Assembly: GCF_014268585.2 (NCBI RefSeq)
Contig: NZ_CP077092.1
Span: 3,100,001-3,164,000, forward strand
Source: Pseudomonas iranensis
GTDB lineage: Bacteria > Pseudomonadota > Gammaproteobacteria > Pseudomonadales > Pseudomonadaceae
Reading direction: 5' to 3'
DNA length: 64,000 nucleotides
Every line of letters starts with the position of its first letter. Within the stretch, counting starts at the first letter, position 1. The position numbers and the translations under genes are program-made. The notes under the pieces are model-generated. The model did not search any database. It had not been told where the DNA came from and saw only the letters and a list, made by a program, of their open reading frames with translations. This document shows positions 1-9,490 of the stretch, one piece after another.

Positions 1-40
1 AATCACGAACTCAGAAAGCGTAGCGCCGCCGTGTAACGCT

Positions 41-79
41 CCGCCAGGGGCACCATATTTGGTGCCCCTGACGGCTTTT
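41..79 (+). terminator. Rho-independent terminator of an upstream gene
   Basis: Inverted repeat with 14-nt arms (41-54 and 61-74, one G-T pair) around a 6-nt loop, followed by a TTTT tract at 76-79. No gene for it is visible, so it should end a transcript that starts left of the window. It insulates the transhydrogenase operon. Confidence 0.85.
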
Positions 80-237
80 CTTGATTGGTATCAACTCTAT
101 ACAAGTCTTGGCTCAAAACTGATGTTTTTCCATGTGTGAGCATGCACTAGCATCAACCTGTTAAGCATGTTCTGTGCCCTAACTTAACGCCACGATAATT
201 ATCTAAATTCAAATCGACGCTTTGTTTGGAGTCTGTT

Positions 238-1383
238 ATGAAAATCGGAATACCTGCCGAGCGGCAGGCGCGCGAAAATCGCGTGGCGGCCACTCCGGAG
301 TCTGTCAAAAAACTCATCACGCAAGGCCACACCGTAATAGTTGAAAAAGGCGCTGGCACTAAAGCAAGTTTTTTGGATGAAGCTTATGAAGCGGCTGGAG
401 CAATTTTAAAAGATGCAGCTGATGCTTATTCAGCTGATATCGTCTTGAAAGTGCAAGCGCCAATGGCTGAAGAGTTTGAACTCATCAGAGCTGAATCTGT
501 AATTTTGGGGATGCTCGATCCATTCGACCATGTGACTGCTGCTCGCATCGCAGCAAGCGGCGCCACTGGGTTCTCACTCGAATTGGCACCTCGTACCAGC
601 CGAGCACAAAGTCTCGATGTGCTGTCGTCGCAGAGCAACATTGCTGGGTACAAGGCGATGATGATCGCGAGCAACCTGTATCAGCGCTTCGTGCCAATGC
701 TGATGACAGCTGCCGGTACTGTGAAAGCTGCGCGCGTATTGGTGTTGGGTGCTGGTGTGGCTGGACTGCAAGCAATTGCAACAGCCAAACGTTTGGGGGC
801 CGTGGTTGAGGCTTCGGACGTGCGGCCTGCGGTCAAGGAGCAGATCGAGTCACTGGGGGCAAAATTCTTAGATGTGCCTTTTGAGACAGATGAGGAGCGA
901 GAGGCCGCGGAGGGGATGGGTGGCTACGCTCGCCCCATGCCGGCGACTTGGGTCAAGCGCCAGGCGGAACTGGTTCATACCAGGGCGGCTCAGGCAGACA
1001 TTGTTATAACTACTGCGCTCATTCCTGGGCGACCAGCACCCACACTGTTGTCGGTAGAGACCATCAAAGCTATGAAACCTGGATCGATCGTAGTTGATCT
1101 TGCTGCAGGCCGAGGCGCTGAGCATGAGGGTCGTAGAGGCGGTAACTGCCCGCTCACCTGTGAGCATGAAGTGGTAGAGCATTTTGGGGTGAAACTGGTC
1201 GGATTTTCAAACCTGGCATCCATGGTTGCAACCGACGCCTCCTCACTGTACGCACGAAATCTGTTGGAGTTCATTAAATTGATTACCAACTCTGGCGGTC
1301 AACTTGAAATCAATTTGGAAGACGACATCGTCAGCGCTACCTTGCTGTGCCAGTCCGGTCAGTTAAATAAAAAGTTTAATTAG
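238..1383 (+). CDS. pntAA: NAD(P) transhydrogenase subunit alpha part 1 (PntAA)
   Basis: This is the cytosolic NAD(H)-binding domain I of the proton-translocating transhydrogenase, which uses the proton gradient to drive hydride transfer from NADH to NADP+. The alanine-dehydrogenase/PNT N-terminal domain covers about residues 1-135. A Rossmann domain follows with GAGVAG at about 171-176, and the family RAQS...SSQSN loop lies near 122-135. At 381 residues it has the length of the split alpha subunit, in which domain I is a separate protein. The start is the ATG at 238 with GGAG at 228-231; an in-frame TTG at 226 is a poorer choice. It is 9 bases upstream of pntAB and forms one operon with pntAB and pntB. 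Family assignment is secure. Confidence 0.96.
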   Translation: MKIGIPAERQARENRVAATPESVKKLITQGHTVIVEKGAGTKASFLDEAYEAAGAILKDAADAYSADIVLKVQAPMAEEFELIRAESVILGMLDPFDHVTAARIAASGATGFSLELAPRTSRAQSLDVLSSQSNIAGYKAMMIASNLYQRFVPMLMTAAGTVKAARVLVLGAGVAGLQAIATAKRLGAVVEASDVRPAVKEQIESLGAKFLDVPFETDEEREAAEGMGGYARPMPATWVKRQAELVHTRAAQADIVITTALIPGRPAPTLLSVETIKAMKPGSIVVDLAAGRGAEHEGRRGGNCPLTCEHEVVEHFGVKLVGFSNLASMVATDASSLYARNLLEFIKLITNSGGQLEINLEDDIVSATLLCQSGQLNKKFN

Positions 1384-1392
1384 GGTGAACCT

Positions 1393-1704
1393 ATGTTGAG
1401 CCATGTGGTTATAAATCTCATTGTTTTCGTGTTGGCGATTTATGTGGGTTACCACGTCGTCTGGAATGTAACGCCCGCATTGCACACCCCACTGATGGCC
1501 GTAACCAATGCCATCTCTGCGATTGTAATCATTGGAGCAATGCTTGCTACGGCACTTACTACTGATCCATTGGCTCGGTACTTTGGTGGATTTGCGGTAT
1601 TTCTGGCTGCAGTCAATCTATTTGGCGGATTCTTGGTGACTCGCCGAATGCTAAGCATGTTTAAAAAGAAAGCTAAGCCAGACGCTGGCAAGGCGGGAGT
1701 CTGA
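1393..1704 (+). CDS. pntAB: NAD(P) transhydrogenase subunit alpha part 2 (PntAB)
   Basis: A small integral membrane protein of 103 residues with about three hydrophobic helices (roughly 5-25, 33-53 and 57-80) and a basic C-terminal tail (KKKAKP). It supplies the alpha-subunit half of membrane domain II, through which protons move. In E. coli this segment is fused to the NAD-binding domain, while in pseudomonads and alpha-proteobacteria it is separate, as here. An AGGGTGA Shine-Dalgarno lies just before the ATG. It ends 2 bases before the pntB start, so translation is probably coupled. Family assignment follows from length, hydrophobicity and position. Confidence 0.95.
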   Translation: MLSHVVINLIVFVLAIYVGYHVVWNVTPALHTPLMAVTNAISAIVIIGAMLATALTTDPLARYFGGFAVFLAAVNLFGGFLVTRRMLSMFKKKAKPDAGKAGV

Positions 1705-1706
1705 TC

Positions 1707-3143
1707 ATGAGTCTCAATGTCGTTGCGTTGCTCTACCTAGTAGCGTCGGTACTTTTTATTCAAGCTCTGAAAGGCTTGTCATCACCAAGGTCTGCTCGTC
1801 TGGGCAACCTGTTCGGTATGTCCGGAATGCTGATCGCAATTCTGACTACTCTTGCTGTGATCCTTGATCATCCGAGGTCTGAAAGCTCATTGGAAGGGCT
1901 GGTCACCTTATTCGTCGCTTTACTGCTCGGTGCTTTAGTGGGGACTTATCTCTCGATTAAGGTCGAGATGACGAAAATGCCTGAGCTCGTAGCCGCCATG
2001 CATTCCCTGATTGGCCTTTCTGCGGTTTGCATTGCTTTTGCAGTGGTGCGGCAACCGCAAGTGTTCGGACTCGTGGATGAGCTCGCGCTTATTCCTATGG
2101 CGAACCGAGTGGAACTGGCGCTAGGTACCGCAGTAGGTGCGATAACATTCACTGGTTCCGTAATCGCATTCGGCAAGCTGTCCGGGCGCTTGAAGCTGCG
2201 TATTTTCCAAGGCGCGGCCATTAGATTTGCGGGCCAACATCACCTGAATTTGGCAATTGCTGTGGCGCTGGTCGCCAGTGGGGCAGTTTTCGTAATTGAT
2301 CAGTCCTGGACGCCATTTCTGATCATGACCGCATTGGCATTAGTGTTCGGCGTGATGCTGTTGATACCGATTGGCGGGGCAGACATGCCCGTGATCGTTT
2401 CGATGCTGAACTCCTACTCGGGATGGGCCGCCGCAGGGATTGGTTTCTCACTGAACAATTCGATGCTTATCATCGCCGGGTCACTGGTTGGCGCATCAGG
2501 GGCCATCCTCTCTTACATCATGTGCAAGGCTATGAACCGCTCTTTCAGCAGCGTTCTCCTAGGCGGCTTTGGTGCTACCGCAGATGCTGGATTGACTGGG
2601 CAAAGCGAGTCGCGTCCAGTGCGCTCGGGTTCCGCGGATGATGCTTCGTTCATGTTGGCGAATGCTGAATCAGTTCTGATTGTACCGGGCTATGGTTTGG
2701 CCGTGGCACGCGCCCAGCATGCTCTCAAGGAACTCAGTGATAAGCTCCAAGCTCGCGGTGTTGATGTCCGCTACGCCATTCATCCTGTCGCGGGTCGGAT
2801 GCCTGGCCATATGAATGTGCTACTGGCTGAGGCAGAAGTCCCGTATGACATCGTTCATGAGATGGAGGAGATCAACAATGACTTCGCCCAGACCGACGTC
2901 GTCCTCGTCCTGGGGGCCAACGACGTGGTTAATCCTGCAGCCAAGAACAACCCAGCTTCGCCAATTGCAGGGATGCCAATCCTTGAAGCCTACAAAGCCC
3001 GCACGGTGATCGTTAACAAGCGGTCGATGGCAGCGGGGTACGCAGGACTCGACAATGAGCTGTTCTATCTGGACAAGACAATGATGGTTTTTGGTGATGC
3101 GAAGAAGGTGATCGAGGAGATGGTACGTTCCGTCGATCAGTGA
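1707..3143 (+). CDS. pntB: NAD(P) transhydrogenase subunit beta (PntB)
   Basis: This inner-membrane protein carries the rest of domain II and the NADP(H)-binding domain III. Residues 1 to about 270 are a series of eight or nine hydrophobic helices. From about 290 a soluble domain follows with the family motif VPGYGLAVA, HPVAGRMPGHMN and LGANDVVNPAA, which bind NADP(H). Its 478 residues match the family. It is the last gene of pntAA-pntAB-pntB and is followed directly by a terminator. The enzyme supplies NADPH, which fits a chromosome region rich in reductive and CoA-ester metabolism, although pnt is housekeeping in these bacteria. Confidence 0.96.
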   Translation: MSLNVVALLYLVASVLFIQALKGLSSPRSARLGNLFGMSGMLIAILTTLAVILDHPRSESSLEGLVTLFVALLLGALVGTYLSIKVEMTKMPELVAAMHSLIGLSAVCIAFAVVRQPQVFGLVDELALIPMANRVELALGTAVGAITFTGSVIAFGKLSGRLKLRIFQGAAIRFAGQHHLNLAIAVALVASGAVFVIDQSWTPFLIMTALALVFGVMLLIPIGGADMPVIVSMLNSYSGWAAAGIGFSLNNSMLIIAGSLVGASGAILSYIMCKAMNRSFSSVLLGGFGATADAGLTGQSESRPVRSGSADDASFMLANAESVLIVPGYGLAVARAQHALKELSDKLQARGVDVRYAIHPVAGRMPGHMNVLLAEAEVPYDIVHEMEEINNDFAQTDVVLVLGANDVVNPAAKNNPASPIAGMPILEAYKARTVIVNKRSMAAGYAGLDNELFYLDKTMMVFGDAKKVIEEMVRSVDQ

Positions 3144-3152
3144 CCAAGAAAA

Positions 3153-3179
3153 GGCTCACCTGCAGGTGGGTCTTTTTTT
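3153..3179 (+). terminator. Terminator of the pnt operon
   Basis: Short hairpin around CACCTGCAGGTG (3157-3168), extended by weaker G-T pairs, followed by a run of seven T (3173-3179). It sits 10 bases after the pntB stop. Confidence 0.8.
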
Positions 3180-3200
3180 CCTGTCAGTGACGTCGGTGAA

Positions 3201-3449
3201 CTAGGTTGGGTGGAGCGAAGGGAAGGGCTCTCTGAACCAGTGCACGAAGATATGAATTGCCGGGGACAGATGCGATTGGCCGTGATGGAACATCGCGGCG
3301 AACCTCGGTTTTAGCTTCAGCGGATGCCAAATTTCGACCAACGCTCTGCTTGCCAGATATTGATCCAATGCAATCCTTCGCGCCTGCCATATCCCGTCTG
3401 CGATAACGCACTGAACATGGCTGGTCGAGTCGTCGACCGCCAACATCAC
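3201..3449 (-). pseudogene. C-terminal remnant of a LysR-family regulator
   Basis: The minus strand reads as the last part of a LysR effector-binding domain. It has AVDDSTSHVQCVIADGI, then LASRALVEIW, then the usual tail PAIHIFVHWF (compare LSP-VRVFVEWV in the intact regulator at 5457-6362). Upstream the frame hits a stop at once, and no helix-turn-helix domain is present, so only about 80 residues remain. It is probably the decayed end of a regulator related to the CrgA-like LysR proteins. The call rests on motif reading only. Confidence 0.6.
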
Positions 3450-4216
3450 CGGGTTTTAACAGCATACGCTTTCTCTTTTCCCTCCAGCATGCATTGCCAG
3501 GCTAGCGGTTGCTTGCCTCCCCTCCAATTTGCGATCCCCTTGGCCAGCTTCAGGTGCGGCAACCCATTCTTGTTGCGCTCGAAGGTAGTGGCTGTGGTTA
3601 GCACACCTTTGATGCAGCCATGTGACCTCGGTGAGCTAAAAAGCCTCTCGATCCCGCTTTTACGGCCTGAATCGAGTCAGCAATTCGGGATCAAGGGTTG
3701 CTGTCACGGCGAAAACCGCGCATTCGACATCTATATCTAACGCCGCCACCCAGAAAAATGGTTGAGCACCTGCAGACGTTACGCGCAGTAGGCAGTAATT
3801 CGACGGCATCAAAAAGAATGTGCGATTACCGAGGCATAGCTCGACCCATGCCCACTACTACGGGCCTGCTCATGACTATCCGCAGAATGAGCTGAGTGAG
3901 TTTATTAGAGAGGGAAGAGCAGCTACTTAGTCCGTCCGACTGAGCGACTACTATTTCGAATGGCGGCGGGAGGTGAACAAAGCAGTTGCGCCGAAGCAGT
4001 TGTTGCTTCGCCGACTTCTCAGCTGTCTGAGGTGGAACGAAACTCCAAGCAGCTTGAGGTTCTGCCTGAGGGAAATTCGTATGCCTCAAGGCCGGTAATA
4101 TATGTTGGATCCCGTTATCCAAAGCTTCCGCTTCGAGGGCCCAGGATTTTTTCTTCTGGCTTCGAGAGCTATTCAAGCTCACAAGAGGCTGCAATCAGCA
4201 GCCTCTAACTGACAGA
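3450..4216. other. Gene-poor stretch between the LysR remnant and the luciferase-like gene
   Basis: Open frames exist on both strands (for example 3826-4194 minus) but none has a convincing start signal or family motif, and composition is uneven. I see no repeat, terminator or RNA gene that I can support. It is probably decayed DNA. Confidence 0.4.
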
Positions 4217-5176
4217 TCAGGTGAACAGCGGTAGCACCGACTCACCGAGCTCCTCGATAGTCTCCTTCACAGGACGGCTCGATACACGCATGTTTAACGC
4301 AACATGCGAAACGCCTTGATCACGCTGACGCTTCCACAGCTCGATCAGTGCCTTACGGCCACCGTAGATACCATGTCGCACCCGAAGCGGAGCGTCTGGA
4401 TCGCGGTCGAGTTCGAAGAAGGTGCCGTAGCCGTAAGGCTTGAAGACCTGGGGGCCGCAAGCTGCTCGCCAGCTTTCGATAACGGTGGGTAAAAGTTCTA
4501 TGTTGCTCTGATGCCAGATCCAGCCATCCATGTTATCCGCGAGCCATGAGATGTCTTGGCCGCAGCGCCCTACAGCCACGGTTTTCAGCCTGGCCTGTTT
4601 TGCCTTCGGAACTAGGTCGAGCGAGCCATCCAGCGTGCCGTAGAACTTGGACTGATGAACCGGGAATGATTGGTTTACGGCAGCAGTGATGAGTGTATGA
4701 GCATCCCTGAAGCGTTCGGAACGGTTCTCGAATTCAGCGCCGAATGCAGGATATTCAGAAGGTCGATCGCCAGTAGACAACCCAAGAATAAAACGCCCCC
4801 CGGTCAGTTGATCAACCGACAGCGCTTGTTTGGCGACTGCGAGAGGGTCACGGAGAGGAAGCACGATACCTGCAGTACCGATCGCAATATATCGCGTCGC
4901 CGCGGCAAGCCAACCGGCATACACCATTGGGTCATAGATCTGGCCCACATCTCCAAAAGCGGGATCCCGGAACGGTACATCCCTCAGCCAAAGCGCCGCA
5001 AACCCGAGATCATCTGCAAGTGTGGCCAAGGCAGTATGGTTTCTCATCGTTGGGGTATCGCTATTTGGGTAGCCTTCGAGGGGTGTCAACAAACCAAAGG
5101 TTAGCTCACCTGGCTTGAATACCTTGTCGAACACACTAGCTGCCGACGTGGCCGTGGAATTTCGATAGTCAGACAT
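4217..5176 (-). CDS. LLM-class flavin-dependent oxidoreductase (luciferase-like monooxygenase)
   Basis: A 319-residue protein of the bacterial luciferase fold, close to the subgroup that opens with a short leader and then LTFGLLTPLEGY. Family features are LADDLGFAALWLRDVPF, the strand-loop TRYIAIGTAGIVLPLRDP (about 95-112), and LSVDQLTGGRFILGLSTGDRP with the GxRF-LGLS-G flavin-site motif. Such enzymes use reduced flavin and oxygen on diverse small substrates; the substrate here is unknown. An AGAGG Shine-Dalgarno lies 5 bases before the ATG. It is transcribed alone, head-to-tail after the LysR gene at 5457-6362, which may control it. Confidence 0.85.
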   Translation of the reverse strand: MSDYRNSTATSAASVFDKVFKPGELTFGLLTPLEGYPNSDTPTMRNHTALATLADDLGFAALWLRDVPFRDPAFGDVGQIYDPMVYAGWLAAATRYIAIGTAGIVLPLRDPLAVAKQALSVDQLTGGRFILGLSTGDRPSEYPAFGAEFENRSERFRDAHTLITAAVNQSFPVHQSKFYGTLDGSLDLVPKAKQARLKTVAVGRCGQDISWLADNMDGWIWHQSNIELLPTVIESWRAACGPQVFKPYGYGTFFELDRDPDAPLRVRHGIYGGRKALIELWKRQRDQGVSHVALNMRVSSRPVKETIEELGESVLPLFT

Positions 5177-5456
5177 GGATTACCTCTTGAATATAATTCA
5201 GCGCAAAGCAACCACAGAAATTGGGGTGAGCAGCCAGATTGCAGATAAATAATCTGAGATTGAGCGTGGGAGTTGCTCGGGAAACGGGCGGCAGCCACCC
5301 GGCAAAGTCGGTGTGGAACTCCTTTACCTTGTGCGGAATTTTATCAAGCTGAACGCATTGGAAATATAAGCATTGGCTTCATAGACTGGTTCCAGCAAAG
5401 TACCAATCAACTGAGGACAAAGTGAGGCGTGCAACACGCCTCTGAGAAATTTCAGT

Positions 5457-6362
5457 TTACTTTTTTTGGGTGTTCAAGCTGCGGAATAACTCAGCCACCC
5501 ATTCTACAAACACCCTTACATTAGGTGATAAATTTCGACGATCAGGGAACAGGATCGATACTTGTTTGGGCTCTGTATGTAAATTTTTGAGGACTTCTAC
5601 CAACGCACCAGAATCAATGTGTTCCTGCACAGCGGGTCGGAGCCCTTGGAGCACACCAATGCCAGCCAGTCCGCAGTGCAGGAAGGAACCGGCATTGTCT
5701 ACAGCTACCGCGCTTTTCATTTTGATGTCAACCAACTCGCCGTCGACTCGGAATCTCCACGGCATAATTTGCCGCCGATGTCCGACAATGAAGTTTACTG
5801 CCACGTGATTGCGCAGATCTTCAATGGTTGCAGGCGAGCCTCGCTGGGCGATGTATTTTGGAGCAGCACAATTCACCAGTTCGACTTGGCCGATCGGCTT
5901 GGCGATCATGCTGGAATCGTCCAGCACTCCTAAACGAATCGCACAATCTATTCCTGAGGCTATGAGATCGTTTTGATGGTCAGATGTACCGATGAACAAC
6001 TCAAGGCCAGGGTAGCGCTCAAGGAAATCGGGCAGTTTGGGAATAATGATGGCATTTGCCACCACTGTGGGCATATCAACACGCAGCTTGCCTTTGGGTG
6101 GTCGATTAGGCGAGAACCATTCCAGCACATCTGAGATGTCTGTTAGCAGCTGAACGCTACGGTCGTAAAACAGCTCGCCATCAGGCGTCACATTTACTCT
6201 TCGAGTAGTGCGATGCAGCAACTGCACACCCAGATCTTTTTCAAGGTTCTGAATGGTTTTAGATAACGCCGGACGATGAAGCCGCATGGATTCTGCAGCC
6301 TTGGTGTAGCTGCCATGATCGACCACTGCCACGAACATCTCCATGGCTTCTAGCATATTCAT
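5457..6362 (-). CDS. LysR-family transcriptional regulator (CrgA-like)
   Basis: A 301-residue regulator with a winged helix-turn-helix at residues 1-60 (AMEMFVAVVDHGSYTKAAESM, then LSKTIQNLEKDLGVQLLHRTTR) and an effector-binding domain ending in LSPNVRVFVEWVAELF. It is divergent from the CoA-transferase operon starting at 6735, the classic LysR arrangement. The 372-base gap holds an AT-rich dyad at 6626-6648 that could be its operator. It most likely controls that operon in response to a pathway intermediate, an inference from position only. The start could be the first or second ATG (6362 or 6356). Confidence 0.9.
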   Translation of the reverse strand: MNMLEAMEMFVAVVDHGSYTKAAESMRLHRPALSKTIQNLEKDLGVQLLHRTTRRVNVTPDGELFYDRSVQLLTDISDVLEWFSPNRPPKGKLRVDMPTVVANAIIIPKLPDFLERYPGLELFIGTSDHQNDLIASGIDCAIRLGVLDDSSMIAKPIGQVELVNCAAPKYIAQRGSPATIEDLRNHVAVNFIVGHRRQIMPWRFRVDGELVDIKMKSAVAVDNAGSFLHCGLAGIGVLQGLRPAVQEHIDSGALVEVLKNLHTEPKQVSILFPDRRNLSPNVRVFVEWVAELFRSLNTQKK

Positions 6363-6625
6363 TCTTGGAGCCTGTCATTGTTCATAGTTGGATCCTGACA
6401 CAAATCCCGCAAAGGATAGCTCACCATCGTTCCCGAAACCGGTTAGCCACTGCAGCATAATTAGGCACGCTACCTGTAGTGATCAATCGCCTGACTATAA
6501 AACATCCTGCTTCCCAGCATGCGTACTGCTGTGGAAACAGTTTGTTAATCATAGTCTTACCAATGCTACCTGCCGACTATCGCTAAAGTCTTCCCAAACA
6601 GGGTCACGCAGCTGATCGAATAAAA

Positions 6626-6648
6626 TGAATAATCCCATGAATTATTCA
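6626..6648. promoter_or_regulatory. Candidate LysR operator upstream of the CoA-transferase operon
   Basis: Perfect dyad TGAATAA (6626-6632) / TTATTCA (6642-6648) with a 9-base spacer, in the divergent promoter region about 90 bases before the GTG start at 6735. Size and AT-rich arms suit a LysR binding site. Binding is inferred. Confidence 0.4.
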
Positions 6649-6734
6649 ATTAGTGATGCGTTGCCCACGCTTGTAGCATTTCCTCATCCCTTGAAGCGGC
6701 TAGCCCGCTCAACTGAGTGCATGAGGAGAACGCT

Positions 6735-7940
6735 GTGAGCCAAACAACAATAAAACAGCCGATGGAAGGTGTCCGAGTGCTAGACATCGCGACGTTCGTC
6801 GCTGCGCCATTTTGCGGAACGATACTTGCCGACTTCGGTGCCGAGGTGATCAAGATTGAGCAGCCGAACGGCGGCGACACGCTGCGGAGATTTGGCACTC
6901 CGACTGAGTGCGGGGATACGCTCGTGTGGCTTAGTGAAGCCCGCAATAAGCAGTCGATGACGCTGGATTTGCGTACCCCTGAAGGAGCGGAGTTGTTCAG
7001 GGCGCTTGTGGCCGAGTCTGATGTCGTCCTGGAAAACTTCCGCCCAGGTACGCTTGAGAAGTGGGGGCTCGGCTTTGAAGCCCTACGTGAAATTAACCCT
7101 AAGCTCGTAATGCTCCGCGTCAGTGCCTATGGACAGACCGGGCCCAAGCGAGGTGAGCCAGGGTTTGCACGAATCGCACATGCCTTTGGTGGCCTCTCTT
7201 TTCTTGCAGGCGAGCCCGACGGGCCACCAGTTGTACCTGGTTCAACATCCCTTGCTGATTACATTTCTGGCATGTGGGGCGCGATTGGCGTGCTGTTGGC
7301 AATGCGTTCGGTCGCCGCCGGCGGCGTTGGCCAGTTCATCGATATCGGACTGTATGAATCGGTGTTTCGCTTGCTGGATGAAATCGCCCCTGCCTACGCC
7401 AAGTTCGGACTTGTCCGGGAGCGCATGGGGCCTGATACCGTCAACGTCGTGCCTCATAGCCATTATGAAACCAGTGACAACCGCTGGATTGCACTTGCCT
7501 GCAGCAACGACCGGATGTTCCAGCGGCTGGCCGTGACCATGGAGCAGCCTGAATTAGCTGAGCTCTACCCCACGAGTCCAGATCGAGTTGCTGCTAGGGC
7601 CAAGATCAATGCTCTCGTTTCTTTATGGGTCTCCCAGCACACTCAAGAAGAGCTCCTGAAGGTTTGTGCAGAGGGTCAGGTACCGGCAGGGCCCCTGTAC
7701 TCGATCGAGGAAATCTTCCAAGACCCCCAATACGCCGAGCGCAAAAACCTCATTCGAATCCAGGATCCCCGTGTTGGTGAATTGGTACTACCAAGTGCCA
7801 TCCCGCGCCTGTCCGAAACCCCTGCGACTTTCAAACACGCAGGCCCTGCGCTGGGTAGCAGTACCGATGAAATTCTTCGCCGAGTTCTCTCCCTGACGGC
7901 CGCCGACATCGCGTCGCTGCGTGCCAACCAAACCATCTGA
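6735..7940 (+). CDS. CaiB/BaiF family (class III) CoA transferase
   Basis: A 401-residue class III CoA transferase that moves CoA between carboxylic acids through an aspartyl-CoA intermediate. Visible family features are GVRVLDIATFVAAPFCGTILADFGAEVIKIE at the N terminus, NKQSMTLDLR, ENFRPGTLEKWG, SAYGQTGP, and SLADYISGMWGA, whose Asp is the expected catalytic residue. I chose the GTG at 6735 because GAGGAG lies 6 bases upstream; an in-frame GTG at 6717 lacks this. It is the first gene of the 6735-16034 operon and probably activates the acid made by the downstream aldehyde dehydrogenase, or shuttles CoA between C5 dicarboxylates. Substrate is inferred. Confidence 0.9.
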   Translation: MSQTTIKQPMEGVRVLDIATFVAAPFCGTILADFGAEVIKIEQPNGGDTLRRFGTPTECGDTLVWLSEARNKQSMTLDLRTPEGAELFRALVAESDVVLENFRPGTLEKWGLGFEALREINPKLVMLRVSAYGQTGPKRGEPGFARIAHAFGGLSFLAGEPDGPPVVPGSTSLADYISGMWGAIGVLLAMRSVAAGGVGQFIDIGLYESVFRLLDEIAPAYAKFGLVRERMGPDTVNVVPHSHYETSDNRWIALACSNDRMFQRLAVTMEQPELAELYPTSPDRVAARAKINALVSLWVSQHTQEELLKVCAEGQVPAGPLYSIEEIFQDPQYAERKNLIRIQDPRVGELVLPSAIPRLSETPATFKHAGPALGSSTDEILRRVLSLTAADIASLRANQTI

Positions 7941-7965
7941 TTACTAACGTTACGAGGCAGCCAGA

Positions 7966-9444
7966 ATGAAAAACTACAAAATGTACATCGGCGGCGAATG
8001 GGTCGAATCGTTATCGGGGGAGTCGTTCGAGACCAAGAATCCCTACACCGGTGAGGCCTGGGCAACGCTGCCTCGTGGCAATGCGGACGACGCAAACCGC
8101 GCCGTTGCGGCGGCTCAACGTGCGTTCGAGGACGGTGAGTGGGCGAGGATGACCGCCAGCCAGCGGGGGCAGCTGTTGCGGCGCCTAGGCGATCTGATCG
8201 CCGATAACGTTGATTTGCTTGCGAACACCGAAGTTGCTGACAACGGCAAGCTGCTCGCGGAAATGCGCGGTCAGGTCAACTATCTGCCCCAATATTTCTA
8301 TTATTTTGGTGGCTTGGCAGACAAAGTCGAAGGTGGCGTACTTCCGATCGACAAGAAAGACACGTTCACTTTCACCCGCTATGAACCACTCGGTGTGTGC
8401 GTCGCCATTACAGCCTGGAACTCGCCGCTGCTGCTGGCGGTGAACAAGCTGGCTCCAGGGCTGGCGGCGGGTAACACCTTCGTTCTGAAGCCTTCCGAGT
8501 TCACGTCCGCGTCGGCGCTTGAGCTCGCCAAACTTGTCGAAAAAGCAGGTTTCCCTGCTGGTGTCGTCAACGTCGTAACGGGCTTTGGCCTGGAAGTTGG
8601 CGAACCATTGGTCAACCATCCCGACGTACAGAAGATTGCCTTCACAGGTAGCGAGATGGGCGGGCAAAAAATCTACGAGGCGGCAGCCAGGAACCTGAAA
8701 AAGGTGACCTTGGAGCTGGGAGGTAAATCTCCAAACATCGTCTTCGATGATGCCAATCTCGATAACGCCGTAAAGGGCGTTGTTGGTGGGATCATGGCGG
8801 CGACCGGCCAGACTTGCGTGGCAGGCTCCCGTCTTCTGGTTCAGGAGTCAATTCACGATGAGTTCGTCGACAAACTTCTGGCCTTCGCTAGTACCGCAAA
8901 AATGGGCGATCCGATGCTGTCCACCACCCAGATCGGCCCGGTAACCACTCCACAGCAGTATCAGAAAATCCTCGATTACATCGCTATCGCTAAGGACGAG
9001 GGGGCAATCTGTCGCTTGGGTGGTAAGGCTTCGACTGCACCTGAGTGCGGCAATGGTCTGTTCGTTGAGCCAACCATTTTCACTGGCGTACACAACAAGA
9101 TGCGCATTGCCCAAGAAGAGGTGTTTGGCCCTGTCTTGTCCATCATCCCTTTCAAGGACGAGGCGGATGCTATTCGCATCGCGAACGACAGCCTATACGG
9201 CTTGGCTGCGGGTGTCTGGACTCAAAGCATGCGCCGTGGGCTGCTGATGTCCGAGAAACTTCAAGCCGGGATGGTTTGGGTAAACATGTATCGCGCTGTG
9301 AGCTACATGGCGCCGTTTGGTGGCTACAAGCGGTCGGGCGTTGGCCATGAGAACGGACAGGATGCGATCTACGCGTACCTGAAAACCAAGAGCGTCTGGT
9401 TCAGCACTGCGCTGCATACCCCAGACCCATTCGTTCTTGGTTGA
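7966..9444 (+). CDS. NAD(P)-dependent aldehyde dehydrogenase
   Basis: A 492-residue enzyme of the betaine/phenylacetaldehyde-type aldehyde dehydrogenases, oxidising an aldehyde to its acid. Catalytic Cys lies at about 284 (GQTCVAGSRL), the general base Glu at about 250 (LELGGKSPN), and Asn at about 151 in AWNSP. The cofactor-binding region contains KPSE and FTGS, and the C-terminal oligomerisation segment ends normally. The length is typical and there is no sign of damage. It is 25 bases after the first CoA transferase, with a GAGG sequence just before its ATG. With the GMC oxidoreductase at 12679 it would convert an alcohol through an aldehyde to an acid that the CoA transferases then activate. 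Confidence 0.93.
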   Translation: MKNYKMYIGGEWVESLSGESFETKNPYTGEAWATLPRGNADDANRAVAAAQRAFEDGEWARMTASQRGQLLRRLGDLIADNVDLLANTEVADNGKLLAEMRGQVNYLPQYFYYFGGLADKVEGGVLPIDKKDTFTFTRYEPLGVCVAITAWNSPLLLAVNKLAPGLAAGNTFVLKPSEFTSASALELAKLVEKAGFPAGVVNVVTGFGLEVGEPLVNHPDVQKIAFTGSEMGGQKIYEAAARNLKKVTLELGGKSPNIVFDDANLDNAVKGVVGGIMAATGQTCVAGSRLLVQESIHDEFVDKLLAFASTAKMGDPMLSTTQIGPVTTPQQYQKILDYIAIAKDEGAICRLGGKASTAPECGNGLFVEPTIFTGVHNKMRIAQEEVFGPVLSIIPFKDEADAIRIANDSLYGLAAGVWTQSMRRGLLMSEKLQAGMVWVNMYRAVSYMAPFGGYKRSGVGHENGQDAIYAYLKTKSVWFSTALHTPDPFVLG

Positions 9445-9490
9445 TTGAACCTGCCGTTCTCAAGCTTTGCGCACAAAAAGGATAAAAGCG

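Noticed and set aside
3826..4194. 122-codon minus-strand frame
   Set aside because: Composition is not gene-like, no start signal and no family motif; it overlaps equally long plus-strand frames.
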